Shown: positions 1-7,036, counted from the first letter of the stretch. The stretch: DNA of 64,000 nucleotides from Actinomycetota bacterium (GCA_030446465.1 JAUJNI010000002.1:139486-203485); one strand, 5' to 3'. Notes: generated by a model from the sequence alone, not told the origin. A program made the numbers and translations.

Positions 1-74
1 GAGACGGTGGTGGTGGAGACGGTGGTGGTGGAGACGGTGGTGGTGGAGACGGTGGTGGTGGAGACGGTGGAGAC
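1..74 (+). repeat. 15-bp tandem repeat (gagacggtggtggtg)n
   Basis: Four perfect 15-bp units fill bases 1-60, followed by a shortened unit to 74. The array is cut by the window start, so the true copy number is unknown. A 15-bp period keeps the DGGGG reading frame, so changes in copy number would alter only the linker length of the encoded protein. Confidence 0.9.
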
Positions 75-152
75 GAATGCGACCCTCTTCAGGACCCCAC
101 TTGCATCATTCCGCCCTTGCCCGTCCCTACTCCGACCGGAATCCTGCCCTAG
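1..152 (+). CDS. C-terminal tail of an unidentified protein (partial)
   Basis: The frame starting at base 3 is open to a TAG at 150-152 and has no start inside the window, so this is the 3' end of a gene lying to the left. It reads four Asp-Gly-Gly-Gly-Gly units, then a tail with two cysteines (DECDPLQDPTC) and a Pro-rich end (PPLPVPTPTGILP). Such a low-complexity tail suits a secreted or surface protein. In mycobacteria and streptomycetes a PDZ/Lon-like membrane protein often precedes UPF0182, but nothing in these residues identifies the family. The other two frames of the repeat give ETVVV and RRWWW repeats and are less plausible. Confidence 0.6.
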   Translation, partial: DGGGGDGGGGDGGGGDGGGGDGGDECDPLQDPTCIIPPLPVPTPTGILP

Positions 153-218
153 CAGAGCCACGCTCCGTGCGCTTGTCGTTCTTATCGGTTAAGCAGCCGA
201 GCGATTACCCTTGCTGCC

Positions 219-3053
219 ATGGCCATGGCGGTTCGTCGGAACAAGCGCGCCTTCGTTATTGGGGCGATTGTCCTAATACTGCTGTTGCTCGGTAGGTTCA
301 CTCGGTTCTACACGGATCTGCTGTGGTTCAGGGAGCTGAGAATCACCTCGGTCCTGTGGACCTCTCTCACCGCTCAACTCCTTCTTGGGCTCGCCGTGGG
401 CTTGCTGGTGGCGGCCCTCGTCTTCCTCAACCTGTGGCTTGCGGGCAGGATGGCGCCCCCCTACGGGGTCTTCAAAGTGGAAAGCATCCGTCGAGTCGAT
501 CCAATGGCTCGCTACCGCGAGGCCGCACTTCCTTATCTGAGGTGGCTGCGGCTCGGCGCCGCCCTTGTGCTGGGCCTCCTGGCGGGACTAGGGGCGAGCT
601 CCAGCTGGCAGACCCTCCTGCTCTATTTGAACCGCGTTCCCTTCGGGACCAAGGACCCTCAGTTCCACAAGGACGTGGGTTTCTACGTCTTCGAGCTGCC
701 GCTGTTCAAACAGGCCTTGTCGTGGTTGTGGTTCGGGCTGATCGCCACTTTGCTGGTGACCGTCGTCGCCCACTACGTCTACGGCGCCATTCGACCCGAG
801 GGTGGTCTGCGCGGCGTCACCTCGAGGGCTCTGGCGCACATCTCCGTCCTGTTGGGCCTGCTGGCTCTGGTCAAGGCAGCTCAGTACTTCCTGGGCCAGT
901 ACGACCTGAACTTTTCTCCCCGTGGAGTCGTAACGGGGGCCAGCTACACCGACGTACACGCGCAGCTTCCTGCTCTGAGGATCCTTGCGATCATCTCGAT
1001 CATCTCGGCGGTGCTGTTCCTTGCGAACATCCGCTTTAGGAGCATCGCTCTTCCGCTGGCCGCGGTTGGGATCTGGATCCTGATCGCGGTTCTAGCCGGG
1101 GGAGTGTGGCCGTGGTTCGTGCAGCAGTATTCGGTGAAGCCGCAGGAGCCACAGAGAGAGGCCCCCTTCATCGCCCGGAACATCGAGGCAACGCGTGAGG
1201 CGTTCGACCTCAGCGACGTGGAGTCTCAACCCTTCGCCGCGGGGCAGGACCTAACCGAAGATGACATCGCATCCAACGAGGCGCTGTTTCAAAATGTTCG
1301 AGTATGGGACCCAGACGTGTTGAGGACCGCCTATTCGCAGTTGCAGGCGATCCGCACCTACTACAAGTTCCCCGATGTCGACGTCGACCGCTACGAAGTC
1401 GACGGCGAAGTGCGTCAGGTTCTGCTGTCTCCCCGCGAGCTGTCCACTGAGGATCTTGCCTCGGACACGTGGGCCAACCTTCACCTCCAGTACACGCACG
1501 GCTATGGGCTGGTGGCGAGCCTCGCCAACGAGGCCACCACCGCGGGACAGCCGAGCTTCTTGGTAAAGGACCTGCCGGGCACAGTGACGCAATCGGCGCC
1601 CTCTCTGGAACTCGAGCAACCTGGCATCTACTACGGCGAGGGCTTTCAGTCGAACGAGTACTCGATAGTCAACTCCGAACAGCAGGAGATCGACTTCGAG
1701 GCCGAAGACGAGGTTCAGAGAAGCAGCTACGCCGGAGAGGGAGGGATAGAGCTTGGCGGATTCTTTAACCGCCTCGCCTTCTCGATCAGAGAGAGGGACA
1801 CGAACCTCGTGCTCTCCGGTCTCATCACGCCGGAGTCGCGCATCATGATCTACAAGAACGTGCGGGACCGTGTCCTCAGGGCTGCTCCGTTCCTGGCTCT
1901 CGACCACGATCCCTACATGGCGGCGGTCGACGGACGTCTCAAGTGGGTGCTCGATGCTTACACCTCCACCCGGTGGTATCCGTACTCGCAACGCTTCCAG
2001 CTCGATGAAATCGTGGGCGGCGCGGAGGCTGGAACGCTCACGAGCGAAGTGAACTACGTCAGGAATTCGGTCAAGGTGGTCGTTGATGCGTATGACGGGA
2101 CGATGGAGTTCTACATCGTCGACCCCGAGGACCCCCTCATACAGGCGTGGAGCAAGACGTTCCCGAGCTTGTTCACCGCGGGAGAGCCGTCCGATGAGCT
2201 CAGGGCCCACTTCCGCTATCCGGAAGATCTCTTCAAGATCCAGTCGGACGTCTATCTGACGTATCACGTCACGGACCCCGCCAACTTCTATGCCAACAAC
2301 GACGCCTGGGCGATCCCGGAAGCCAACGACGAAGCAGGAGAAGTGGAGCCGACCTATCTCCTCATCCAATTGCCTGGTAGCTCAGAGCAGGAGTTCGTCC
2401 TTACTCGACCGTTCACCCCCCGGGCGCGCGACAACATGATCGCCATCATGGTCGGCAAGTCCGACCCCGATGACTATGGGGAGCTGCTCACGCTCGATTT
2501 CCCTCGGTCGATTCAGGTGTCGGGCCCCGCTCAGGTCAACAACTTGGTCAACCAGGACGAGGCGGTGTCCGAGGCGCGGACACTTCTGGGACAACAGGGC
2601 TCCGACGTGATCTTCGGTTCATTGGTGATCCTGCCGGTCGAGGACTCGCTCCTGTACGTCCAGCCGCTGTTTCTCGCGGGCCGAGGACTCACGGCAACGG
2701 ATGAAGAGCAGGGCATTCCCGAGCTCAAGCGAGTCATCCTTGTCTTCGGCGAGGAAGTTGTCCAGGGAGCCAACTTTGACGTCGCCCTGGCCGAGCTCTT
2801 CGACGTGCAGGAGCCGGATATCGCCGACAACCCCGAGCCCCCCACCGACCCCGACGACGGAGATGGCAACGGCAAGGAGCCCGGCGGAGGTGCCTCGGCC
2901 TCCGACCGGGAGTTGACCAGGATCGTTGCTCAGGCAGGGGTGATCTACCAGCGGGCCGAGCGGGCGCTCGAGCAGGGCGACTTCGAGACCTACGGGCGGC
3001 TCATCGACAAGCTCGGCAAGATGCTCGCCAGAGCGCAGCAGCTGTCCCAATAG
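219..3053 (+). CDS. UPF0182 family large membrane protein
   Basis: This 944-residue protein matches the actinobacterial and cyanobacterial UPF0182 family, whose function is unknown. About seven membrane helices occupy the first 300 residues, including AFVIGAIVLILLLLG near the N-terminus. A long soluble, probably extracytoplasmic, region follows with family-typical stretches such as YYGEGFQSNEYSIVNS and TRWYPYSQRFQLDEIV. An acidic Gly/Pro-rich linker (about residues 870-890) leads to a C-terminal helix ending GKMLARAQQLSQ. Length is normal for the family. Two in-frame ATGs (219 and 225) are possible starts and neither has a clear Shine-Dalgarno sequence. It is followed by the initiator tRNA. 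Confidence 0.93.
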   Translation: MAMAVRRNKRAFVIGAIVLILLLLGRFTRFYTDLLWFRELRITSVLWTSLTAQLLLGLAVGLLVAALVFLNLWLAGRMAPPYGVFKVESIRRVDPMARYREAALPYLRWLRLGAALVLGLLAGLGASSSWQTLLLYLNRVPFGTKDPQFHKDVGFYVFELPLFKQALSWLWFGLIATLLVTVVAHYVYGAIRPEGGLRGVTSRALAHISVLLGLLALVKAAQYFLGQYDLNFSPRGVVTGASYTDVHAQLPALRILAIISIISAVLFLANIRFRSIALPLAAVGIWILIAVLAGGVWPWFVQQYSVKPQEPQREAPFIARNIEATREAFDLSDVESQPFAAGQDLTEDDIASNEALFQNVRVWDPDVLRTAYSQLQAIRTYYKFPDVDVDRYEVDGEVRQVLLSPRELSTEDLASDTWANLHLQYTHGYGLVASLANEATTAGQPSFLVKDLPGTVTQSAPSLELEQPGIYYGEGFQSNEYSIVNSEQQEIDFEAEDEVQRSSYAGEGGIELGGFFNRLAFSIRERDTNLVLSGLITPESRIMIYKNVRDRVLRAAPFLALDHDPYMAAVDGRLKWVLDAYTSTRWYPYSQRFQLDEIVGGAEAGTLTSEVNYVRNSVKVVVDAYDGTMEFYIVDPEDPLIQAWSKTFPSLFTAGEPSDELRAHFRYPEDLFKIQSDVYLTYHVTDPANFYANNDAWAIPEANDEAGEVEPTYLLIQLPGSSEQEFVLTRPFTPRARDNMIAIMVGKSDPDDYGELLTLDFPRSIQVSGPAQVNNLVNQDEAVSEARTLLGQQGSDVIFGSLVILPVEDSLLYVQPLFLAGRGLTATDEEQGIPELKRVILVFGEEVVQGANFDVALAELFDVQEPDIADNPEPPTDPDDGDGNGKEPGGGASASDRELTRIVAQAGVIYQRAERALEQGDFETYGRLIDKLGKMLARAQQLSQ

Positions 3054-3204
3054 GACGCGCCACCTCCCTTTCTTTTGGCGGCTCCCCTTCGTATCCGGAC
3101 AGAAACCGGCTAAGAAGCCACCAAGCTCGTCGGTCCCCCATGCCAGGGCGAGTTTTGTTCCGACATCCTCCTCGCCAGGAGGGGCCTACGTCGGAAAGAA
3201 TCTC

Positions 3205-3233
3205 TTGAAGCCGGAGGAGGTCACCTTTGGTAT
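3205..3233 (+). promoter_or_regulatory. Predicted promoter of tRNA-fMet
   Basis: A -35-like TTGAAG (3205-3210) and a -10-like TGGTAT (3228-3233) are separated by exactly 17 bp, placing transcription start a few bases before the tRNA at 3242. The second, partial tRNA copy at 6912 has no such sequence in front of it. Confidence 0.5.
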
Positions 3234-3241
3234 GGTCGGGG

Positions 3242-3318
3242 GGCAGGGTGGAGCAGTCTGGTAGCTCGCCGGGCTCATAACCCGGAGGTCGCGGGTTCAA
3301 ATCCCGCCCCTGCAACCA
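3242..3318 (+). tRNA. tRNA-fMet (CAT), initiator
   Basis: A full cloverleaf with the CCA end encoded. Acceptor stem is GGCAGGG/CCCTGCA, so position 1 (G) does not pair with position 72 (A), an initiator hallmark. The anticodon stem has three consecutive G-C pairs (GGG 3271-3273 with CCC 3281-3283), the second hallmark. The anticodon CAT is at 3276-3278 in loop CTCATAA, and the T arm contains GGTTCAAATCC. Its 3' half is repeated exactly 3640 bp downstream. Confidence 0.95.
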
Positions 3319-3343
3319 CAAAGGCCCTGGTAACAGGGCCTTT
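3272..3343 (+). repeat. Direct repeat copy 1: tRNA-fMet 3' half plus terminator
   Basis: These 72 bp recur at 6912-6983 at an offset of exactly 3640 with a single difference (A3332 versus C6972). The repeat begins in the anticodon stem and ends with the terminator hairpin. Weaker similarity (roughly four bases in five) continues for about 40 bp beyond. A tRNA 3'-end repeat bounding a segment is the usual footprint of integrase-mediated insertion, but here tandem duplication also explains it. Confidence 0.93.
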
Positions 3344-3350
3344 GCTTTTT
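3320..3350 (+). terminator. Rho-independent terminator after tRNA-fMet
   Basis: The perfect 10-bp stem AAAGGCCCTG/CAGGGCCTTT has a 4-base loop and is followed by GCTTTTT. The hairpin begins two bases after the CCA end. The same hairpin with one loop change is present at 6960-6983 behind the tRNA fragment. Confidence 0.8.
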
Positions 3351-3377
3351 CCGAAGTCGCGCCGAACCGACGGTTTG

Positions 3378-3640
3378 CTAACGGCGGAAATCGGATTCCA
3401 AGTCCGCGGGGTACATAAGTCCCTCCCGGTCGATCTCGTAGCGCTCCACCGCATAGATTCGGTCGGACAAGAGCAGGTCAGGATGGTCGCCGGCCTCCAG
3501 GTAGAGCTGGACCGCCTCCTGGAGCGACTCGTAGAGCTCCTTGAGCGTCTCGCCGGCCGCGGGCAGCCAGGTAGCTGCGGACTCTCAGCCCAATAGCTAT
3601 CGGTCTCGGAGTCCCGATGGATGGCGACGTCGATCTCCAA
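3378..3640 (-). pseudogene. HicB-family antitoxin, frameshifted
   Basis: Reading from a TTG at 3640 gives a typical HicB start (MEIDVAIHRD...SPQLPGC). The frame is lost near 3556-3563. With one base restored the next frame continues as AGETLKELYESLQEAVQLYL and ends at TAG 3378-3380 with YPADLESDFRR, which makes a normal antitoxin of about 88 residues. No HicA toxin gene is adjacent. It begins three bases after the stop of the upstream HicB-like gene, as expected in an operon. The one-base loss may be real decay or a sequencing error in a GC-rich run; similar lesions in neighbouring genes favour decay. Confidence 0.7.
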
Positions 3641-3643
3641 ATG

Positions 3644-3861
3644 TCATCTCTTCGCCAGGGTGAGCTCGTAAGTGACCACCTCAGCCCCTTCGGGGGTTCG
3701 TCGACCTTCTCTTCCAGGACGAACTCGATCGCGCCCAGGACGTATCGCTCCGCGCCCTCGCGGGTATTACACGCGGTGCCGATGATGGACAGGACCGGAA
3801 CGCTGTAGCCCCATAGGTCGACCTCGTGGTCGTAGAAAATCTCGACCGGAAGCTGCGCCAC
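3644..3861 (-). pseudogene. HicB-like antitoxin, frameshifted paralogue of the gene at 7.7 kb
   Basis: Translation from GTG at 3861 gives VAQLPVEIFYDHEVDLWGYS and then SIIGTACNTREGAERYV, clearly paralogous to the intact HicB-like protein at 7718-7939. After EPPKG a base is missing in a C-run at 3685-3688. Adding one restores AEVVTYELTLAKR and a TGA at 3644-3646. The GTG start overlaps the preceding gene's stop as TAGTG, indicating translational coupling. No partner toxin remains in this copy of the locus, whereas the 7.7-kb copy keeps hicA. Confidence 0.7.
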
Positions 3862-4121
3862 TAGCCTGCCCTTTCTCTTGAGTCGGGACGCCACCGTGGT
3901 TCAGGAACCCCCCAGTCCCGTTCACGCGACACTTCCAACCAGAGATCCATAGCGATCAGGATCTCTCGCAAGGCCACTTCTGCGCTGTCGCCGCTGACGG
4001 AGCACCCACTCAGGTCGGGAACGATGCTGATCCACTGACCGTCTTCCTCTGACCAGAAGATTGCGATTCCGTATCGGTCCGTTCTCTCGTCGTTAGGCGC
4101 CGTGGGCGTAACTCCAGACAG
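3861..4121 (-). CDS. HicB-family antitoxin with uncertain (possibly CTG) start
   Basis: The reading frame encodes DRYGIAIFWSEEDGQW followed by SIVPDLSGCSVSGDS and an amphipathic helix (ALREILIAMDLWLEVS), which is the HicB antitoxin fold; it ends at TAG 3861-3863. No ATG, GTG or TTG lies at a sensible place. A CTG at 4119-4121 is preceded by GGGAGG about nine bases upstream and would give a 17-residue leader before YGIAIF, so a CTG start is possible. Otherwise the 5' end is lost. It overlaps the end of the YgiT-like gene and its stop overlaps the next start (TAGTG). Confidence 0.55.
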   Translation of the reverse strand: MSGVTPTAPNDERTDRYGIAIFWSEEDGQWISIVPDLSGCSVSGDSAEVALREILIAMDLWLEVSRERDWGVPEPRWRPDSRERAG

Positions 4122-4380
4122 GATGCTTGTCCTCCCGCTCGGGTGGCGTGGCGAGGATCCGGTCGATCTCTTCGGCGGTTTCGGCCAGGAGGTAAATCTC
4201 GCCGCACTGTTTGCAAGTTCCCCCCGGGACGCCGGTGATGACCCGCACCGATGTCGAGCCTCGGCTGACCGGATAAGTGAGCGTCACAACGTCCTCGATT
4301 ACCGGTCCCATGCAGACCGTGCAGTCGAGCGGATACGTCTGTCGTTCTTCTGGTTGGGGGAATCTCATCGCCTCAATCAT
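4093..4380 (-). CDS. YgiT-type zinc-finger antitoxin (MqsA-like N-terminal domain)
   Basis: A protein of about 95 residues with two CxxC pairs, CTVC and CKQC, the zinc knuckle of YgiT/MqsA-type antitoxins; the last part EIYLLAETAEEIDRILA is typical of the short YgiT form. Such proteins usually neutralise and autoregulate a partner toxin. The ATG at 4380 (MIEAMRFPQ) overlaps the stop of the DUF4258 gene by eight bases, and an in-frame ATG at 4398 is an alternative. The order DUF4258 then YgiT matches known TA pairs. It looks intact, unlike its neighbours. Confidence 0.75.
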   Translation of the reverse strand: MIEAMRFPQPEERQTYPLDCTVCMGPVIEDVVTLTYPVSRGSTSVRVITGVPGGTCKQCGEIYLLAETAEEIDRILATPPEREDKHPVWSYAHGA

Positions 4381-4723
4381 CGCGCTTCTCCCTTCCATGG
4401 GTCCTTTCGTCGACCCAGAACGGCGCCTCTGGCCGGTAGACGGTTACCACTTCGACCCGGCGACTGAAGTCGGCTTCGAACAGGCGCACGTTGGCGACGA
4501 TGTGGATGGGCTCGTCCGGTCCCGTGTAGCCCAGCAAGACCTTCGTCCGTCCCTCCCTACGGGTGGGGTGGTCCTCGATGACTTCGCAGCTTCTCCCCGC
4601 CAACATGACGTCCTCTTTCGTGGGGTTGTCGTAGCTCATCTCGAGATGTGCGTGGAATCGGAAGAGAACGTGGCTCTCCGAAAAGGCCCATCCCAGAGCG
4701 ACTTCCTGATCCGCCTTCTCCAC
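4373..4723 (-). CDS. DUF4258 family putative toxin
   Basis: A protein of 116 residues from GTG 4723. Its core carries the DUF4258 pattern: HAHLEMSYDNPTKEDV near residue 24, then VLLGYTGPDEPIHIVANV, ending VVTVYRPEAPFW. DUF4258 proteins resemble RelE/MqsR-type RNases and are commonly encoded just before a YgiT zinc-finger antitoxin, as here. The GTG start overlaps the upstream chimeric ORF's stop (TAGTG). Toxin activity is inferred from family and context only. Strand and spacing show one operon running from about 4866 down to 3378. Confidence 0.68.
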   Translation of the reverse strand: MEKADQEVALGWAFSESHVLFRFHAHLEMSYDNPTKEDVMLAGRSCEVIEDHPTRREGRTKVLLGYTGPDEPIHIVANVRLFEADFSRRVEVVTVYRPEAPFWVDERTHGREKRDD

Positions 4724-4866
4724 TACGACGACACCCCTGGACCGGACCTGCGGACGAGGTTGGCGATTGTTTCGGCTTCCATCGACGGAATCGCGTGGCT
4801 GTAGACGTCCATCGTGAAGGCGACATCGTGAAAGATGGCGATCGCGTATCGCGGGAACTCATCCAT
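4723..4866 (-). pseudogene. Chimeric ORF: HicB N-terminus fused to tyrosine-recombinase C-terminus
   Basis: A complete 47-codon frame with an ATG start and TAG stop. Residues 1-14 (MDEFPRYAIAIFHD) are the start of a HicB antitoxin, close to YGIAIF in the gene at 3861. From residue 15 the sequence becomes VAFTMDVYSHAIPSMEAET, the C-terminal box of phage-type tyrosine recombinases with the catalytic tyrosine in DVYSH, then IANLV. The fusion point lies near 4824. It appears to be an illegitimate-recombination scar joining two remnants and leaving an open frame. It is the best evidence that an integrase once operated at this tRNA-linked locus. Confidence 0.7.
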
Positions 4867-4870
4867 TCCG

Positions 4871-5075
4871 TCAGGCCACGTAGTGGTGAACAGCGACCTC
4901 GACGCCCGTCTCGGCAGTCTCTCGGCTGAGCTGGAGGAGTCTTTCAGTGACTCCCGATCGGTGTGGTCCTCACCGCAGGAGAGCAGATCTCGGCCGGCAC
5001 GTCCTTGAAAACGACGGTCGGCCCATTGCGATCCAGGGTGACAGTCGCTTGCGCTGGTTTGGTGGTACTTCAAAA
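4871..5075 (-). pseudogene. Decayed YgiT-type zinc-finger antitoxin
   Basis: Joining three frames recovers the YgiT pattern: ATVTLDRNGPTVVFKDVPAE, then ICSPCGED, then ETAETGVEVAVHHYVA ending at TGA 4871-4873. At least two one-base shifts separate the pieces and no start codon or first CxxC is left. It lies between the DUF4262 stop (5088) and the HicB-integrase chimera. Its sequence differs from the intact YgiT at 4093, so it comes from a different TA pair. Confidence 0.6.
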
Positions 5076-5087
5076 CGTCAGCGACGT

Positions 5088-5522
5088 TCAAGGATCCGCC
5101 AGCTTGGGGCGCAGTCCGCTCCGGATGACCTCCAGAGCCCGAGGCTCCGGGCGTGGTTCCCCGAGTGCTCCGTAATAGGCGACCCAGAGGGCAAAGGTGT
5201 CCTCGACGAAGTGCTTCGGAGCCACGTCCGCGAACCGATAGTCCTTGTCTCGAAACCCAACACTGGTGCCGCCGGCGGTAAACCGGTGCCCCTGGAGGAC
5301 CATGTCTCCGATCGAGTTGAGCAGGTGACCCGCCGATTCCGGCCGGAGGCCAACGACGGCCAGCTCGGGATGGCCGAGCTCGACTAGGCCGATGGTGTAC
5401 GCCCACGAACGAGTACGCCTGTCGCCACTCACCGGTACTACTGCCCATCCGGCGCGCTCGATCGATCCGTGAACGTGGAAGAGGACCTCGTCGAAGCTGG
5501 CTCCACTGCACATCATGCACAT
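5088..5522 (-). CDS. DUF4262 domain protein
   Basis: A 144-residue protein with the DUF4262 signature. It opens with MCMMCSGASFDEV (CxxC start typical of the family) and has RSWAYTIGLVELGHPELAV in the middle and GLRPESAGHLLNSIG next. Function is unknown; members are frequent in actinobacterial accessory regions. In the second copy of this locus (8157-8246) only the first eight codons survive. The upstream flank, including the start codon, lies inside a 271-bp direct repeat. Confidence 0.82.
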   Translation of the reverse strand: MCMMCSGASFDEVLFHVHGSIERAGWAVVPVSGDRRTRSWAYTIGLVELGHPELAVVGLRPESAGHLLNSIGDMVLQGHRFTAGGTSVGFRDKDYRFADVAPKHFVEDTFALWVAYYGALGEPRPEPRALEVIRSGLRPKLADP

Positions 5523-5770
5523 GGGGATGATGATGACGGGGGGCTACGACACGGTCGGCTCGTTCCGGGCGCAACCGGGCGGGCCATGGCTGGAGCTCAG
5601 GCGGAGCCGGCCGTCTCCACGGGAGCCGGGTGGGCCAGAACCTTCGCTCGGGCGGCCTGACGCGCGGTCACCCGGCGCACCACCTCGATCGCCAAGACGT
5701 CCAGGGCAGGCTCAAGACGTCGGTCGCCAGGGTTATTCGGCTGAGAGCATCACTTCGGGAAGTGAGTTCA
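5500..5770 (+). repeat. Direct repeat copy 1: DUF4262 5' end plus DUF4328 3' end
   Basis: This segment matches 8224-8495 with about four differences: two substitutions (one in the GGGGATG stretch, one near 5730) and two one-base deletions in this copy. It covers the first codons of DUF4262, the intergenic gap and the last 58 or so codons of DUF4328. Copy 2 lies in the intact DUF4328 gene, so copy 1 is the truncated one. Confidence 0.93.
5597..5770 (-). pseudogene. 3' fragment of DUF4328 membrane protein gene
   Basis: Equivalent to the end of the intact gene at 8321-9022. The stop codon TGA is at 5597-5599, the sequence is near identical to about 5770, and the similarity then ends abruptly. 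Two one-base deletions relative to the intact copy break the frame. It has no promoter or start and is taken as a remnant created by the tandem duplication. Confidence 0.85.
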
Positions 5771-5840
5771 CGTGTCGCCCTGCTTGTAGACGTGCCCTCG
5801 TCTCAAGACGCCTCTCCCGTCAAGCGTTCATTTCGCAGTT

Positions 5841-6209
5841 CTAGGTTCGCAGGGCACGCGCCATCGGAAGGAGATGTTCGGGGGTCGATCCAAAGTTCTC
5901 CGCGACCTCCGGCGCCGAGACGGTGTCGTGTAAAGCATCCGCCATGGCACCGAGTACCTCTTGGAAGTCATCGGGAAGATCCTCTGGCCATGGTCTCTCC
6001 CACTGGTCCGTGACATCCATCAAGAACATGTTGACGGTGTCACAGTTAGCGTCTGTTCGACCTTCCGGGGAGGCCAAGAACTCCAGAACGGAGACGATTG
6101 AACCCTTGAGCCGATCGAAGCCGGGGGCCGGCTCAGTTAGGAGCTCCTCGTATAGCCGGTGAACGAGCGGCCGTAGCTCTGACGACGCCCCTTTGCTGTC
6201 CGCACTCAT
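5841..6209 (-). CDS. Acidic hypothetical protein
   Basis: From ATG 6209 (MSADSKGASSELRPLVHRLY) it encodes 122 residues, mostly helical and acidic, with FLMDVTDQWERPWPEDLPDD in the middle and ending LPMARALRT. An ATG at 6230 is an alternative; longer extensions upstream are Ser/Arg-rich and look non-coding. I do not recognise the family. Size, acidity and setting resemble the small immunity-like proteins found among TA cassettes, such as 7037-7402 nearby, but that is only a contextual comparison. Confidence 0.55.
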   Translation of the reverse strand: MSADSKGASSELRPLVHRLYEELLTEPAPGFDRLKGSIVSVLEFLASPEGRTDANCDTVNMFLMDVTDQWERPWPEDLPDDFQEVLGAMADALHDTVSAPEVAENFGSTPEHLLPMARALRT

Positions 6210-6345
6210 GTAAGCCTCTTCAAACCCCATGCCTGTCCCCGCAGTCGACTCCTCGAAGTCGCTTTCTATTCTCTCTTCTGCGTCTTGGATTTCGACTAAC
6301 ACAGACTTGCCCCTCGGTGCGCAGGGCCTCAGTAAGCTGCTGACG

Positions 6346-6678
6346 ATGAGCGACGCGGATATGCGACAGCTTGAGGAGGCTGTTCTCGAGGATCTTCGAG
6401 AGGACGATCTGCCGCTCATTCATGTCTGGTGGCATGCCAACAGCCTGTACCCGTCTCTGCCGCTCAGTGAGCGACTCGCGCTCGCAGAGCGGGCCGTCTC
6501 CTCTCTCCTCAGCAAACGACGTGCCGGCTTAGTAAGCGGCACGTGGCCGGAAGGGCCGACACCCGATTCCGAGCTGTTAGGGCCCGAGGAGTCTGAAGCG
6601 GTTCTGCGTGAGTACGCAACCTGGGTTCCCGAACGGGATGGACCGATGTACTACCTGGAGGAGGCACCCCCTCCATGA
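6346..6678 (+). CDS. Hypothetical protein
   Basis: From ATG 6346 (MSDADMRQLEEAVLEDLRED) it encodes 110 residues with a conserved-looking core HVWWHANSLYPSLPLSERLA followed by ERAVSSLLSKRRAGLVSG and a tail containing WVPERDGPMYYLEE. Small actinobacterial proteins of unknown role share this helical pattern of an aromatic patch followed by a basic helix. Upstream in-frame codons to 6229 are possible but look non-coding. It is the only plus-strand gene in the TA region and diverges from 5841-6209. Confidence 0.55.
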   Translation: MSDADMRQLEEAVLEDLREDDLPLIHVWWHANSLYPSLPLSERLALAERAVSSLLSKRRAGLVSGTWPEGPTPDSELLGPEESEAVLREYATWVPERDGPMYYLEEAPPP

Positions 6679-6911
6679 CCGAAAACGGAGACCTCACACT
6701 AGGCTTTCGTGGTACGGACTCGATCGGGAGGCGCCGATTTGTCGGCCGGAAGCGAAAGTCGAAACACCGTGTGGCGAGACGTGTGGCGGATGTGGACCTA
6801 ATCACCTCAGGGTCGAACGGGATTATCGAGCCCCAGAGTGCCGAGGGGAGAGTGCGAATGCAACCCTGGCACGTTCGTTGCTTCCGGCGTAGCGCAGAAC
6901 CGGCAAACGGC
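6679..6911. other. Region without a supported gene before the tRNA fragment
   Basis: An open frame begins at 6675 (overlapping the previous stop as ATGA) and runs into the tRNA fragment, but its composition (basic, no recognisable motif, stop inside the duplicated tRNA) does not support a real gene. No promoter, complete tRNA 5' half or repeat was found. The junction of the tandem duplication must lie between 5770 and 6912, so this DNA is filler of unknown origin. Confidence 0.4.
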
Positions 6912-6983
6912 GGCTCATAACCCGGAGGTCGCGGGTTCAAATCCCGCCCCTGCAACCACAAAGGCCCTGGTCACAGGGCCTTT
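6912..6983 (+). repeat. Direct repeat copy 2: tRNA-fMet 3' fragment plus terminator
   Basis: Identical to 3272-3343 except C6972. It lacks the acceptor 5' strand, D arm and 5' anticodon strand, so it is a tRNA remnant and not a gene. The retained terminator hairpin (6960-6983) may still stop transcription. It marks the start of unit B, whose layout (tRNA end, TA genes, DUF4262 start, DUF4328) repeats unit A. Confidence 0.93.
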
Positions 6984-7036
6984 AGTTTCATCGGCCCTCG
7001 CGCTGAACCGGCGATTTGCCAACCGCTTGCTAGGAC

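Noticed and set aside
1-74. Short repeats considered as a CRISPR array
   Set aside because: The units are contiguous 15-mers without spacers and keep a reading frame; no array of spaced repeats was found anywhere in the window.
1251-2369. Long minus-strand frame (372 codons) inside the UPF0182 gene
   Set aside because: It is an antisense shadow of a clearly conserved gene and has no motif or ribosome site.
3001-3321. Minus-strand frame starting MWLQGRDLNPRPPGYEP across the tRNA
   Set aside because: This is the well-known false translation of tRNA antisense sequence; the same happens at 6509-6961 and, in part, at 3275-3640 and 59276-59624.
4723-5574. A 283-codon minus-strand frame across the DUF4262 and YgiT region
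   Set aside because: Only its last 47 codons are meaningful; the rest is out of frame with DUF4262 and with the YgiT remnant.
3319-6911. The tRNA-fMet segment as a complete integrative element
   Set aside because: Only a short 3' remnant of an integrase remains and the segment contains a copy of the host DUF4328 end, so a duplication explains it at least as well.
6675-6920. Small plus-strand ORF overlapping the previous stop as ATGA
   Set aside because: It runs into the tRNA fragment, has no recognisable motif and no conserved-looking composition.
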